Part shown: piece by piece, positions 19,610 through 30,447 of the stretch | Layout: each line of letters starts with the position of its first letter | Numbering within the stretch: position 1 is the stretch's first letter | Assembly: GCF_900186835.1 (NCBI RefSeq) | Contig: NZ_LT906448.1 | Location: 1,533,501-1,597,500, forward strand | From: Pasteurella dagmatis | GTDB taxonomy: Bacteria; Pseudomonadota; Gammaproteobacteria; Enterobacterales; Pasteurellaceae | Direction of reading: 5' to 3' | DNA length: 64,000 bases | Translations under genes and position numbers: made by a program | Notes under the pieces: generated by a model | What the model saw: only the letters and a program-made list of their open reading frames with translations | Told to the model about the DNA's origin: nothing | Databases searched by the model: none

Positions 19610-20887
19610 TTATCGACTTAAATAAGGTGCTAATAAATCAAGTAAGCGCTGCAATGCGCCACGATTTTCAATTAATACTTCATACCCCGCATTACCATAA
19701 CGTTCGCGGAGTTCTTTTGAATCTAAGAATTTTTCCACCGCACTTGTCAGTGCCTTCTCACTTTCATTTACTTCTAGCGCCCCTTGTACATACAGCAGTT
19801 TGGTGAACACTTCAGGAAAGTTAAAGGTGTATTTTCCTGTAATCACAGGTAATTTAAACGCTAATGGTTCAAGTGGGTTATGCCCGCCATGTTTTACTAA
19901 GCTACCACCGACAAAAGCGATATTAGAGATCCCATATAGCAGCATTAACTCACCCATTGTGTCACCAAGTACAATTTGCGTAGTTTCAGACGGTGCAATA
20001 TTTTCACTACGGCGCACATAAGTGAATTTTTGTTTTTCAATTAATTCCGCCACTATATTAAAGCGTTCAGGATGACGAGGTACTAAAATCAACAACAAAT
20101 TAGGATAAGTTCGCAATAGCGCTTGATGACTGTGCAAAATTATCTCTTCTTCACCTTCATGCGTGCTTGCCGCAATCCACACCGGACGATTTGCTGCCCA
20201 CAACTGGTGTAGCTGTTGAATTTTATCTAGTAATGTCTGACTGACAACCAAATCATATTTAATATTACCCGTCAATCGTAAACGTTGTGGAGAATAACCA
20301 AGTTCCAAATAGCGTTTACCACTCACATCATCTTGCGGTGCAATTAAACTGATATTATCAAAAACAGGACGTAAGGAATTTTTAAACCAACCATAACGTT
20401 TTGCCGAACGCTCAGATAATCGCGCATTAGCAATAATGAAAGGAATATCTCTTTTTTTCAAGCTAGCGATTAAATTTGGCCATATCTCCGTTTCAATCAC
20501 AATACAGGCTTTCGGCTGAATAAAATGGATAAAACGTAATACGGCATCAGGTAAATCGTAAGGTAAATAAAAGTGAGAAACGCTATCATTAAAAGCCGCT
20601 TTAACGCGATCTGAACCTGTTGGCGTAACTGTTGTCACAGTGATAGATAAATCAGGATATTTTTTTTGTATGCGTTTAATTAACGGAGTAGCTGCGATAA
20701 CTTCCCCCACAGATGCCGCATGTACGACAATGCCCTTTGGCTTTGGAGGTTTTAAGCCGCAATAAAATCCATAACGCTCATTCAGTCGTTTGCGATAATT
20801 TGGTGACTTTACACTGCGCCCCAACATAAACAACACAACTAATGGCTGAAGTAAATACATCAATACAGTATAAGAAAAACGCAACAT
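19610..20887 (-). CDS. waaA: KDO transferase WaaA
   Basis: Glycosyltransferase family 30, 425 residues, anchored by an N-terminal hydrophobic segment (residues 5-20). Conserved parts are [18 protein letters not shown] and the C-terminal [15 protein letters not shown]. It transfers KDO from CMP-KDO to lipid IVA. In Haemophilus the enzyme is monofunctional and adds one KDO; kdkA nearby is consistent with that. An uptake signal is at 19737. Confidence 0.95.
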   Translation of the reverse strand: MLRFSYTVLMYLLQPLVVLFMLGRSVKSPNYRKRLNERYGFYCGLKPPKPKGIVVHAASVGEVIAATPLIKRIQKKYPDLSITVTTVTPTGSDRVKAAFNDSVSHFYLPYDLPDAVLRFIHFIQPKACIVIETEIWPNLIASLKKRDIPFIIANARLSERSAKRYGWFKNSLRPVFDNISLIAPQDDVSGKRYLELGYSPQRLRLTGNIKYDLVVSQTLLDKIQQLHQLWAANRPVWIAASTHEGEEEIILHSHQALLRTYPNLLLILVPRHPERFNIVAELIEKQKFTYVRRSENIAPSETTQIVLGDTMGELMLLYGISNIAFVGGSLVKHGGHNPLEPLAFKLPVITGKYTFNFPEVFTKLLYVQGALEVNESEKALTSAVEKFLDSKELRERYGNAGYEVLIENRGALQRLLDLLAPYLSR

Positions 20888-20967
20888 AGAATAAATTGAC
20901 TTATGCTAAAATGAATAAAACTGGATGTAGTATAAACTGTTGTTCTCAAGACTTAAAGGATAAAAGT

Positions 20968-21732
20968 ATGTCGACACTTAGCGTAGCAATGATTGTCAAA
21001 AATGAAGCTGAAAATTTAGAAAAATGTCTTAAAACTATACAAGGTTGGGTTGATGAAATTGTTATTCTCGATTCAGGCAGTACAGATAATACAGAAGAGG
21101 TCGCTTTAAAATTTGGTGCAAAATTTTATACTAACACGGACTGGCCAGGTTTTGGTAAACAACGTCAAATCGCACAACAATATGTAACCAGTGAATATGT
21201 GCTTTGGCTAGATGCTGACGAGCGAGTGACACCTGAGTTACGTCAATCTATTCAAAGTGCGGTTGAAAAAAATGAAGAAAATGTAATTTACAAAATTTCA
21301 CGCTTAAGTGAGGTATTCGGGCGCAAGATCCGCCATTCAAATTGGTATCCTGATTTTGTATTACGTTTATATAAAACTAAATTTACACAGTACAATAATG
21401 AGCCAGTACACGAAAAAGTTATCATACCAAACAATGCAAAAGTAGAGAAACTTAGTGGTGATTTAGAGCATTACACTTATAAAGATATGCATCACTATCT
21501 TGTGAAATCGGCAGGTTATGCCAAAGCGTGGGCAGAAAAACGTGAAAAAGCAGGTAAAAAAGGGAGTTTATTCTCTGCCTTTACACATGCTATTGGTTGC
21601 TTTACAAAAATGTATATCTTAAATGCTGGCTTTTTTGATGGTAAGCAAGGATTATTACTTGCAATTCTTTCTGCCCATTCTACTTTTGTAAAATATGCTG
21701 ATCTTTGGGTCAGAACTGAAACAAAAAAATAG
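20968..21732 (+). CDS. lgtF: LOS beta-1,4-glucosyltransferase LgtF-like (glycosyltransferase family 2)
   Basis: A 254-residue GT-A enzyme with [14 protein letters not shown] at the start, [12 protein letters not shown], the DxD-type motif WLDADERV and a C-terminal hydrophobic region. In H. influenzae LgtF adds the first glucose to heptose I. The ATG at 20968 is chosen because AAAGG stands about 8 bases upstream and the protein then starts [13 protein letters not shown]; the open frame continues to a TTG at 20896 without a ribosome site. It is divergent from waaA. No tetranucleotide repeat is present, so it does not look phase-variable. Confidence 0.88.
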   Translation: MSTLSVAMIVKNEAENLEKCLKTIQGWVDEIVILDSGSTDNTEEVALKFGAKFYTNTDWPGFGKQRQIAQQYVTSEYVLWLDADERVTPELRQSIQSAVEKNEENVIYKISRLSEVFGRKIRHSNWYPDFVLRLYKTKFTQYNNEPVHEKVIIPNNAKVEKLSGDLEHYTYKDMHHYLVKSAGYAKAWAEKREKAGKKGSLFSAFTHAIGCFTKMYILNAGFFDGKQGLLLAILSAHSTFVKYADLWVRTETKK

Positions 21733-22122
21733 CCTTATATATTGATTGTACAGGGATTTTCCCTGTACACCACTCTCTTAAAATTTCATTTTATAGCATC
21801 CATCCATAGCAACATGAATTAACTCTATTTGAAGTTAGATTTAATTAAATAAACAAAATAATAATCAAAAATAATTTTATTATAAAGTCAAATTTATATA
21901 AACTTCAGTTTTACAAAGATATTGTAAACAAAAAGATCCCTCTATTCCATCTAGTGTAAAAAAATGTAATTTGCCAGCTCCAGCCTTTATTTTATAGGTG
22001 TTTTAATATAGATTCTGCCTAACTTTTCTATCATTTTATATTCAATTTTTAACCTCAACTCTCTATCTAAAACTAGATAGAGAATTTTTCATTTGATTAA
22101 TTTAAGGGATACGGGCTTATTT
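21733..22122. other. Intergenic region before the first adhesin
   Basis: 390 bases, very AT-rich, without a gene. It contains a perfect hairpin TGTACAGGGA/TCCCTGTACA (21747-21769) without a T-tract just after lgtF, and a second perfect hairpin at 22060-22083. No simple-sequence repeat of the phase-variation type is present. Confidence 0.8.
22060..22083 (+). promoter_or_regulatory. Hairpin in the adhesin leader region
   Basis: TCTCTATCTA (22060-22069) pairs with TAGATAGAGA (22074-22083) around tetraloop AAAC, followed by ATTTTTC, 39 bases before the adhesin ATG. It could be a leader attenuator or an mRNA stabiliser (inference). Confidence 0.5.
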
Positions 22123-25100
22123 ATGAACAAAATCTTTAGGGTTATTTGGAACCACGCAACACAAACGTGGATTGCAGTGTCAGAAATTAGTAAATCACAC
22201 GGTAAATCTAATAGTCAAACAGATGAACGCAAATCGCCAACAGCTACATTACTTGCAATAACGGCAACAGGTGCATTGTTATTTGCATCCCCAAGTTTTG
22301 CAGCATCATTTAACGGAAATTTTGATACATTTTACCAAGCAAAAGTTACGTTTGCGCCAGAGATTGGCACAGTCCGTAACAGCAGAGATAGTTATACAAC
22401 AAGAGCGGGAGCTGTGTCACAACAAAGACTTGAAGGACAGTACAATAGCTCTATTCAACAACAAAGAATCATTCCGTCGTTAACTACGGCAACAACTCGT
22501 CAAGAAGCTAGAGCAACCAGAAATGAAAGAAATAATACAACAGCAGGTAAAAACTCCCCTAATGTTGTTGAACAGAGAATTGTAAAGTTCCCATCTTACA
22601 ACTCTAATTCGTTTGCTAACGCAACACGAGATGTATCAATTCAACTAGGTGGCAATACAGTTACTACGACAACAGTGTCTGTGGAAGACTCGTCTATTCG
22701 TAGTTCTCAATCTCGAGTATTATTAAACGGTTCATCATCAAGACAAACTAGTAGTGTGACAAAACCAATTAGCAATATTCAATTGTCTAATGTGGCAGAT
22801 ATTGCAACGAATTTAGTAAATACTACGAATGTGGGTGGTAGCTCAAGAACAACAATAACTAGCCATACCCCAAGCTATAATTCGCAGACAACAACCAGTC
22901 GCACTACAACTACACAATCAAGCCAACGCAATGTTTTAACAAATGATGCATCTCTTAATTCTGTCAATAGTGCATTAAATGCTTTGAACTCTTATGTTAG
23001 TCGTGGCACAGGCAGTGTGAATACTACCGTTATTAATGGTCAAAATATTTCTTCTAATGTCAGAAATGAAATTAATAATCAGACCAATATTAATACCAAT
23101 ACAACGGATATTAGACTAGACCAAAATAACGTAAATATTAATCGTAATGATATTGTATCAAATAATGAAAATGTGAATATTTCTGGTTCAATAACAGATA
23201 TTGCAAACAGCGGTACAAATACATTACCAGATTTTGGCTCATTCAATACTGGAGGGAATATTGAATCCTTACCAAGTTTGCCACCAGTAATACCAATGCC
23301 AGGTGCCTTAACTAATACGGGAACTTTAACCCCGACAGATAACAATACTGTTATTGCTCCGGCTTTTGGAACTGTGAACAATGCGAATACAGCAACAATC
23401 GGTGATGTGCTAAATTCAGGTTGGAATTTACAAGGTAACAGCACACCAACAGATTTCGTAAGACACGGTGATACAGTTAACTTTATCAATGGGATAGGTT
23501 CAAAAGTTACTACTCATACAGATACAGCAACGAGCGTAACGACAATTAAATTTGATACGCCATTAGCTTACGTTAATACAACAACACCAGCTGACCAAGC
23601 AACACCAACAAACACTGTTCAATTAGTAGGAACAGGAAATACGACTGTCATTCTAAAAAATGTTGCGAGTGGTTTAGAAGGTAAAACATTAACTGAAGCT
23701 GCTGCTGCAACACCAACCAATGCGGTTAACGTATCAGATCTAAATAATGCAATTAAGCAAAATGCATTCTCATTTGCATTAGGAGGTAGAGCCCTTGATG
23801 GAGGTGAGTTTAACAATGAAGGCTTAAACAATTGTGGTGATAAATGTATTACTAAAGATGAACTTTTACAATTCAATGCAGGTAAAAATATCAAGATCAA
23901 ACAGATTCCTAACGGTTTCGAACTTTCAACAAGAGATCAAATCAGTTTAGGTAGCAAATCTGTAGCAGGCCAAGACGGCGTTGATGGTAAAGTTGATGTC
24001 ACTGGCAAAGATGGTTCTAAAGTATCTATCGATGGCAAAGATGGTTCAATCTCTATCTCTCGTCCAGTAAATGGCGATGTAGCAGATGTGAAAATTACTG
24101 CGCAAAAGGGCAAAGCAACGCTTGAAGCAAAAGATGTAAATGGAATCGATCGTATTGTGTACGTAACTAAAAATGCAGATGGTTCGACCACAACACGTCA
24201 AGTTGCAACTATGGACGATGGTTTACTCTTTGCAGGCGATACTGGCGCTGACTCAGCACGTAAATTAGGTGAGAAATTAACAATCACTGGTGGCCAAAAA
24301 GACGGTAGCAAATTATCAGACAACGCAAATATCGGCGTAAGCTCTGATGGTAAAGGCAACTTAACTGTTAAATTAGCGAAAGAACTTAATTTAAGCGGTC
24401 CAAACAATGCAAATGACGGCAAAATTGGTGGTTTAGCACACAATTTACCTGAAGCAAACGCTAACCTAGCTACTCAAGATTTACCAGCAAACGTAAATGC
24501 AAATAACGCTGCAACAGTAGGTGATGTATTAAATTCTGGTTTCAATATCAAAGGTGCTAAAACCGCTGATGGTAATGTTGAAAATGTTGATTTTGTAAAA
24601 CCTTACGACACTGTTGAATTTGTTGACGGTAGTGCAACTGACTTCATCGTTACAACAAATGACAATAAAACAACAACAGCGAAAGTTGATATCAAAGTTG
24701 ACGGTAAAACAATTAAAGTTGATACATCTAAAAATCAATTAACTGCAGTAACTAGCACAATTACTCCAGTACAAGAAGCTGATGGTAAAGCAACCTTTAC
24801 TCCAGTAATGCCTGATGCTTTAGTGACAGCAAATACCGTTGCTGAAACTGCAAACAGTATTATCAAAGAAGGTTTGGATTTTGTAGGTAATAATGCAGGT
24901 AAAACTGTACATCGTGATCTTGGTACAAAACTGACTATTCGCGGTGGTAAACCAACAGTTACTGATGCGACAGATAAAAACGTTTATGTTTATGCCAACG
25001 ATAAAGCGAATGAACTAATCATCAAATTCTCGGAAAAACCAGAATTTAAAGAAGTGAAATTAGCTGAGGCTGGAAAAGCTGCGATTACATTAAATACAAC

Positions 25101-28100
25101 TGGTGATACAAATACCCCAACATTAACCTTAAATACCGCAAATAACAAACCAGTCACAATCACAAATGTAGCAGCTGGTACAACTACCCTTGATGGTACA
25201 AATCGTGGCGATAAAGCTACTGCGGCAGAATCAACACGAATTGATAATACAAATACTTTTGGCGCAAATTTAGCAGCTGCTTACAATGGTTTAGCTAACT
25301 TGAATGGCTCACCAGAAACAAATGTATTCACCGTTGCTGATGCGAAAAACTTAGGTTGGGTTGTTTCTGCGAAAGATAATAATTATGCAGATGATGTACG
25401 TAATGCAAACGAAGTACGTTTCGTTGGAAAAAATATGGCCCGCGTAACTGGTAGCACTGGTGCTGACGGTGTACGTGAGATCACTGTTGATGTGAACGTA
25501 CCAAACTTACTTGCGAATATTGAGATCCCTGTTGTTTATACAACTGTTGAAGGGAAAAAATTATTCAAATCAGTGAATGGTAAATTCTATGTAGTTGGCA
25601 CAGATGTTGATGCTAAAGGTGAACCAACAGATCCAACTGTAAAAGACGTGCCTGCTACTGATGTAATTGCATCAATGAACAATGGCGCGAATAGCTCAAC
25701 TGATCCAATGACATTAGCGAATGTAAAAGGTAACTTACCTAATACTTACAGCAGCACAAAAGATATCAATGGACAACCAGTTACTCCAACAACAGCTACA
25801 GTACTTCCAGAAGCATTTGATCCTTCTTCAGCTGCATTTAACAAAACTATGCTAAATAATGCTGCTACTCTTGGTGACGTGTTAAATGCGGGTTGGAATT
25901 TACAAGCTAATGGCACTGCAAAAGATTTTGTAAAACCATTTGATACTATCAATTTTGCAGATGGTACAGGTTCAACTGTAGAGATTGGTGTATCTGCTGA
26001 TGGAAAAACTAACACCATCAAAGTTAATACTGCAACAGTTTACACTGATGCTAACGGCACAATCGTGAAAAAAGCAGATGACAATAAATTCTACCCTGTT
26101 GATGCAAATGGCACACCAGATAAAACGAAAAGTGCGGTCGAAAATCCACAAGTTAATTTAGTGAATATAGATGGTACTGCGACTAAACCAACTCAATTAG
26201 GCAATGTAGCAGCTGGTGCAAATACTATTGCCGATAAAGCAATTGATGGCAAAGCACTTGTGAATGTAGGTGGCAAACTTTACGCACAAGATCAGTTTGA
26301 AAAAGGCAAATTGAAAGCTGGTGCTGTTGAAGCTCAAAATGGCGCTGCAGTAACTAAACCAGTTGATACCGCAAAAGCAGGTTTAGCTGATTTAGAACAC
26401 TCAAATCCGACAAACGCTATCACTGTTGCTGATGCGAAGAACTTAGGATGGGTAATTTCTGCAAATGGTAACGATTATGCAGCTGATGTACGTAACACAA
26501 CTGAAGTGAAATTCGTTGGTGGTACAGGCATTAATGTTGAAGGTAAAACAGAGAACAACGCTCGTGAAATTAAGATCTCAATCAACGAAGGCGATGTTGT
26601 TGCAAGCAACGAATATGTTGGTCCTAACGGCGAAACATTAATCAAAGTTGATAATAACTTCTACAACAAGGCTGATATTGACCCAAGTACAGGTAAACCT
26701 AAAGCAGGTGCAAAACCAGTTGAACAAGACATCGCAAGCAAAGCGAAAAACAACGGTAAAGGTTTAGTGACTGGTAACAAAGTTGCTGAAGCAATCCAAA
26801 AATCAGGTTGGAACCTTGGTTTAGCAGATGATGCAAAAGCGACTGAAGCGTTTGCAGATGCATCTAAAGCACTTTCTGTTGATACCTTAGAAAAAGTGAA
26901 TCCAAACGACAATGTTCGCTTTACTAATGGTAAAGGCACAATGGCGAAAATTGCGACTGTGAAAAATGTAAATGCAGATGGCACAGTGGTGACTGATACC
27001 TTTATGAAACTTGATGTGGATTTACCAATTACATATGCAGCGAAAGATGCTGATGGTAACCCATTAGTGAAAGCGAATAATGGCAACTGGTATCAACCAG
27101 CTGATGTGAATCCAGATGGTACATTGAAAAACCCTGCTGCAACAGCTAAAGCTCCTAAAGCTGGCTCTGTTGGCGCAGCATTAACTGATAATGATGCAAA
27201 TACACCAGATTATGCAGCAGTGGATCCAATCACTAAAGCGGTTGAAGATCTCAAAAAACAAAAACCAAGTGCAACTGCAGATGAACTTGCAAAAGCGAAA
27301 GAAGATGCAATTGCTAAAGACCCTACTGCTAAAGATAAAATTATCGAAGGCACTGGCGGCGTGAACTTAAACAATGTTGCTTGGGCGAAAGAACCAGATC
27401 AAGCGGTGAATAAAGATCAGTTAGATCAAACTGTCAATAAATCTGGCTTTATCGTGAAACAAAACAGCAAATCAACTTTAACAGCAAATGCAAATTCAAC
27501 TGAAGATGCAAAATCTGAAAAAGTAACACCAAACGATGTGGTTGATTTTGTTGATGGTAAAAACACGAAAGTTTCTGCGACAACTGAACGTAAAGATGGT
27601 CGTGATGTAACTACTATTCGTGTTGATGTAGATGTTGATGCTGTAGCTGGCAATGCCGATATGCCAGTGGTTTACACCAATAAAGATGGTGATAAAGTTG
27701 CTAAAGGCGATGACGGCAACTATTACAAAGCTGATAAAGATGGTAAACCAGACTTAAAAGCTCCTGTTAATACAGGTGACATCATTGCAAGCGTTGTCAA
27801 CCCTAACGGTGATAGCACAACAGCTCCGACTGTATTAAGCAATGTTGCTCAAGGCGCTGGCGTTTTAGATGGTGCCAAAGATGCTAAAGGTAACCCATTA
27901 GTTAAAGTTGGAGATAAATACTACAAACAAGATCAATTTGATCCAGCAACTGGTAAAGTTAAAGCAAATGAAATTGCAAACAATGTTACCCCAGCAAAAG
28001 CAGCTGATCCGAAATCTGCATTTAATGGTTTAGCATCTTTAGATAATGCAAAACCAAGCAATGTAATTACTGTTGCTGATGCGAAAAACCTTGGTTGGGT

Positions 28101-30393
28101 AATTTCTGCTGATAAAGAAGCTGGTAAAGATACTGCTTATGAAGATGATGTACGCAATGCACACGAAGTGAAATTCACTGGCGGCGCAGGTATCAAAGTG
28201 ACAGGTAAAACAACAGATAACATCAGAGAGATCAATATTTCTCTACAAGCAGGTGAAATTGTTCCAACAGATGTAAAAGACAAAACGGGTAACCTACTTG
28301 TTAAAGTTGGCAACGATTATTATAAAGCAGAAGACATTGCACCAAACGGCAAACCTAAAGCAAATACAACACCAGTTGATCCAAAAACTGTTGTTAAAAA
28401 TGACAATGCTGGTGCTGGTTTCGTAACTGGTAACCAAGTAGGTGATGCAATCCAAGCTTCAGGCTTTGTAGTAGGTAAAGCAACTGATGTTCCTGCAGCT
28501 GATAAGTTTGAAAGCAAAGATGAGCGCGTAAATCCAAATGATGAACTTCGCTATGCTGAAGGTAAAAACTTAAATGTGAAATTAGCGACAGTTGAGAAAG
28601 TGGATGCATCAGGTAAAGTTGTAACAAGCACAACTGTGAAAATGGATGTTGATTCACCAATTGACTTCAAATATACCGATGCGAAAGGCAACGAATATGC
28701 GAAGGCTGTTGATGGTAACTTCTATGCGAAAGATGCAGTAAATGCAGATGGCACATTGAAAGATCCAGCATCTAAAGCAAACGCATTAAAACCTGAAGAT
28801 GTGGCTAAACTTAATAAAGGTGCTCAGTTAACAAATGGCATCAATAAAGACGGCATTGCTAATAACCCTTACACAGTAGCAGATCCACTTCAAGTTGCGG
28901 TACAAAAAGCAATTGCTGATAAATTGAAAGAAAATCCAGCTGCAACAACTGAAGAGTTAGTAAAAGTTGCAGATCAAGCAAGAGCTGCTGCAATTAAAGC
29001 AGATTTTGATGCGAAAGATAAAATCGTTGCAGGCAAAGATGGGGTTAACTTAAACAGCGTAGCTTGGGCAACACAACCAGATCAAGCGGTTAATAAAGAC
29101 CAATTAGATCAAACTGTGAATAAATCAGGCTTCTTCGTGAAACAAAATGGTAAATCTACTTTAGCAGCGAATGCAAACTCAACTGAAGATGCGAAGACTG
29201 AGAAAGTGACACCAAATGATGTAGTTAACTTCGTTAACGGCGGTAATGTATTAGCCAAAGCTGAAACTAAACGTGATGCTGCAACTGGTCAAGACATTAC
29301 TGAAGTAAGCTATAACGTAACTGGTTTACCAATTACTTATACCGCAAAAGATGGCTCTCCAGTAGCGAAAGTAGGTGATAAGTTCTTTAAAGTGAATAAT
29401 GCGGGTTACCCTGTAGGTAAAGAAGTTCCTGCAAGTGAGTTAACAACAAACTTAGTTAATCCAACGGCAGCACCGAACGAAATTGGTGCACCGTCAGTGT
29501 TAGGTAATGTAGCTTCAGGTACAAATACTATTACAGACAAGTTTGGTGATGATGGTAAAATACTTGTTCAAGTGGGAGATGGTGCAGGAGCTAAATTCTA
29601 TGCACAAGATCAATTTACAAATGGCGTGTTAAAACCAAATGCAAAAGAAGCTCAAGCAGTAAAACCGGCGACCAAACCGATGGATAAAGCGAAAGCTGGC
29701 TTAGCTGATTTAGCTAACTCAAATCCAAACAATGCGTTGAACGTATCTGATGCGAAGAAACTTGGCTTCATCGTAGGAGCTAAAGACAACAACTATGCAG
29801 ATGATGTACGTAATGCAGATGCAATTGAGTTTGTAAGTGGTAACAACTTAGCAACTGTAACTGGATCTACTCGTGCTGATGGCGTACGTGAAGTTCGTGT
29901 AACAGTAAGTAAAGATCCTACGTTCAATACAGTACAAGTAGGCGGTAACGCTGGTCCTAAACTAAGTGCAACACCAGAAGGCGACTTGAACTTAGCGAAA
30001 CCAGATGGCTCACCAGTTCGTATCAGAAACGTTGCAAAAGGTGTTGACCCAACAGATGCTGTAAACGTAAGCCAATTACGCGATGCTGTAACTGATGCTC
30101 TCGGTGGTGCAATTATCGAAAAATTTGGTGATATCAACGGTAAGATTGGTACTGTAGATAAAAATATGCGTGCTGGTGTAGCAGGCTCAAATGCAGCAGC
30201 TGGCTTACCACAAGTTTATATACCAGGTAAATCAATGGTTGCTGCATCTGCTGGTACCTTCAAAGGTCAAAGCGCTATCGCTGTGGGCTATTCAAGTGCA
30301 AGTGATAACGGTAAAGTTATCCTGAAACTTCAAGGTAACGGAAATACTCGTGGCGACTTCGGTGGCTCAATAGGTGTCGGTTATCAATGGTAA
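22123..30393 (+). CDS. Giant trimeric autotransporter adhesin 1 (Hia/Hsf-like, 2756 aa)
   Basis: Type Vc secreted surface adhesin. Residues 1-60 are an extended signal (ESPR) peptide starting MNKIFRVIWNHATQTWIAVS and ending ASPSFA. Residues about 61-420 form an unusual Thr/Ser/Asn/Arg-rich head with no YadA-type repeats. The stalk then repeats modules: GDVLNSGWNLQ-type at about 427, 800 and 1251; TVADAKNLGWV-type at about 1059, 1421, 1969 and 2526; and DQAVNKDQLDQTVNKSGF twice. The C-terminal YadA anchor starts about residue 2681 (NMRAGVAG) and ends GVGYQW. The ATG at 22123 is chosen because it begins the ESPR; the frame is open 30 bases further upstream. One Cys-x3-Cys pair occurs near residue 571. 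An uptake signal is inside (26130). The ligand is unknown; adhesion to host tissue is the family role. Confidence 0.93.
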   Translation: MNKIFRVIWNHATQTWIAVSEISKSHGKSNSQTDERKSPTATLLAITATGALLFASPSFAASFNGNFDTFYQAKVTFAPEIGTVRNSRDSYTTRAGAVSQQRLEGQYNSSIQQQRIIPSLTTATTRQEARATRNERNNTTAGKNSPNVVEQRIVKFPSYNSNSFANATRDVSIQLGGNTVTTTTVSVEDSSIRSSQSRVLLNGSSSRQTSSVTKPISNIQLSNVADIATNLVNTTNVGGSSRTTITSHTPSYNSQTTTSRTTTTQSSQRNVLTNDASLNSVNSALNALNSYVSRGTGSVNTTVINGQNISSNVRNEINNQTNINTNTTDIRLDQNNVNINRNDIVSNNENVNISGSITDIANSGTNTLPDFGSFNTGGNIESLPSLPPVIPMPGALTNTGTLTPTDNNTVIAPAFGTVNNANTATIGDVLNSGWNLQGNSTPTDFVRHGDTVNFINGIGSKVTTHTDTATSVTTIKFDTPLAYVNTTTPADQATPTNTVQLVGTGNTTVILKNVASGLEGKTLTEAAAATPTNAVNVSDLNNAIKQNAFSFALGGRALDGGEFNNEGLNNCGDKCITKDELLQFNAGKNIKIKQIPNGFELSTRDQISLGSKSVAGQDGVDGKVDVTGKDGSKVSIDGKDGSISISRPVNGDVADVKITAQKGKATLEAKDVNGIDRIVYVTKNADGSTTTRQVATMDDGLLFAGDTGADSARKLGEKLTITGGQKDGSKLSDNANIGVSSDGKGNLTVKLAKELNLSGPNNANDGKIGGLAHNLPEANANLATQDLPANVNANNAATVGDVLNSGFNIKGAKTADGNVENVDFVKPYDTVEFVDGSATDFIVTTNDNKTTTAKVDIKVDGKTIKVDTSKNQLTAVTSTITPVQEADGKATFTPVMPDALVTANTVAETANSIIKEGLDFVGNNAGKTVHRDLGTKLTIRGGKPTVTDATDKNVYVYANDKANELIIKFSEKPEFKEVKLAEAGKAAITLNTTGDTNTPTLTLNTANNKPVTITNVAAGTTTLDGTNRGDKATAAESTRIDNTNTFGANLAAAYNGLANLNGSPETNVFTVADAKNLGWVVSAKDNNYADDVRNANEVRFVGKNMARVTGSTGADGVREITVDVNVPNLLANIEIPVVYTTVEGKKLFKSVNGKFYVVGTDVDAKGEPTDPTVKDVPATDVIASMNNGANSSTDPMTLANVKGNLPNTYSSTKDINGQPVTPTTATVLPEAFDPSSAAFNKTMLNNAATLGDVLNAGWNLQANGTAKDFVKPFDTINFADGTGSTVEIGVSADGKTNTIKVNTATVYTDANGTIVKKADDNKFYPVDANGTPDKTKSAVENPQVNLVNIDGTATKPTQLGNVAAGANTIADKAIDGKALVNVGGKLYAQDQFEKGKLKAGAVEAQNGAAVTKPVDTAKAGLADLEHSNPTNAITVADAKNLGWVISANGNDYAADVRNTTEVKFVGGTGINVEGKTENNAREIKISINEGDVVASNEYVGPNGETLIKVDNNFYNKADIDPSTGKPKAGAKPVEQDIASKAKNNGKGLVTGNKVAEAIQKSGWNLGLADDAKATEAFADASKALSVDTLEKVNPNDNVRFTNGKGTMAKIATVKNVNADGTVVTDTFMKLDVDLPITYAAKDADGNPLVKANNGNWYQPADVNPDGTLKNPAATAKAPKAGSVGAALTDNDANTPDYAAVDPITKAVEDLKKQKPSATADELAKAKEDAIAKDPTAKDKIIEGTGGVNLNNVAWAKEPDQAVNKDQLDQTVNKSGFIVKQNSKSTLTANANSTEDAKSEKVTPNDVVDFVDGKNTKVSATTERKDGRDVTTIRVDVDVDAVAGNADMPVVYTNKDGDKVAKGDDGNYYKADKDGKPDLKAPVNTGDIIASVVNPNGDSTTAPTVLSNVAQGAGVLDGAKDAKGNPLVKVGDKYYKQDQFDPATGKVKANEIANNVTPAKAADPKSAFNGLASLDNAKPSNVITVADAKNLGWVISADKEAGKDTAYEDDVRNAHEVKFTGGAGIKVTGKTTDNIREINISLQAGEIVPTDVKDKTGNLLVKVGNDYYKAEDIAPNGKPKANTTPVDPKTVVKNDNAGAGFVTGNQVGDAIQASGFVVGKATDVPAADKFESKDERVNPNDELRYAEGKNLNVKLATVEKVDASGKVVTSTTVKMDVDSPIDFKYTDAKGNEYAKAVDGNFYAKDAVNADGTLKDPASKANALKPEDVAKLNKGAQLTNGINKDGIANNPYTVADPLQVAVQKAIADKLKENPAATTEELVKVADQARAAAIKADFDAKDKIVAGKDGVNLNSVAWATQPDQAVNKDQLDQTVNKSGFFVKQNGKSTLAANANSTEDAKTEKVTPNDVVNFVNGGNVLAKAETKRDAATGQDITEVSYNVTGLPITYTAKDGSPVAKVGDKFFKVNNAGYPVGKEVPASELTTNLVNPTAAPNEIGAPSVLGNVASGTNTITDKFGDDGKILVQVGDGAGAKFYAQDQFTNGVLKPNAKEAQAVKPATKPMDKAKAGLADLANSNPNNALNVSDAKKLGFIVGAKDNNYADDVRNADAIEFVSGNNLATVTGSTRADGVREVRVTVSKDPTFNTVQVGGNAGPKLSATPEGDLNLAKPDGSPVRIRNVAKGVDPTDAVNVSQLRDAVTDALGGAIIEKFGDINGKIGTVDKNMRAGVAGSNAAAGLPQVYIPGKSMVAASAGTFKGQSAIAVGYSSASDNGKVILKLQGNGNTRGDFGGSIGVGYQW
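27361..27550 (+). repeat. Stalk DNA repeat, copy 1 (adhesin 1)
   Basis: Encodes NLNNVAW...DQAVNKDQLDQ...NKSGF through TPNDVVDF. It is closely similar at DNA level to 29041-29230 in the same gene and to two segments in adhesin 2. Confidence 0.8.
29041..29230 (+). repeat. Stalk DNA repeat, copy 2 (adhesin 1)
   Basis: Second copy of the DQAVNKDQLDQ module in direct orientation, about 1.7 kb after copy 1; recombination between them would delete an in-frame stalk segment. Confidence 0.8.
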
Positions 30394-30412
30394 TCATGAG
30401 AAAATGATATAA

Positions 30413-30447
30413 ACAAAGGGTATTGAGTCACATCAATACCCTTTTTG
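30413..30447 (+). terminator. Terminator of adhesin 1
   Basis: AAAGGGTATTGA (30415-30426) pairs with TCAATACCCTTT (30433-30444), followed by TT. The stem core GGGTATTGA/TCAATACCC is the same as in the adhesin 2 terminator. Confidence 0.9.

Noticed and set aside
20896..20967. Upstream TTG extension of lgtF
   Set aside because: No ribosome site and a Cys-rich tail unlike the family; the ATG at 20968 has a good site.
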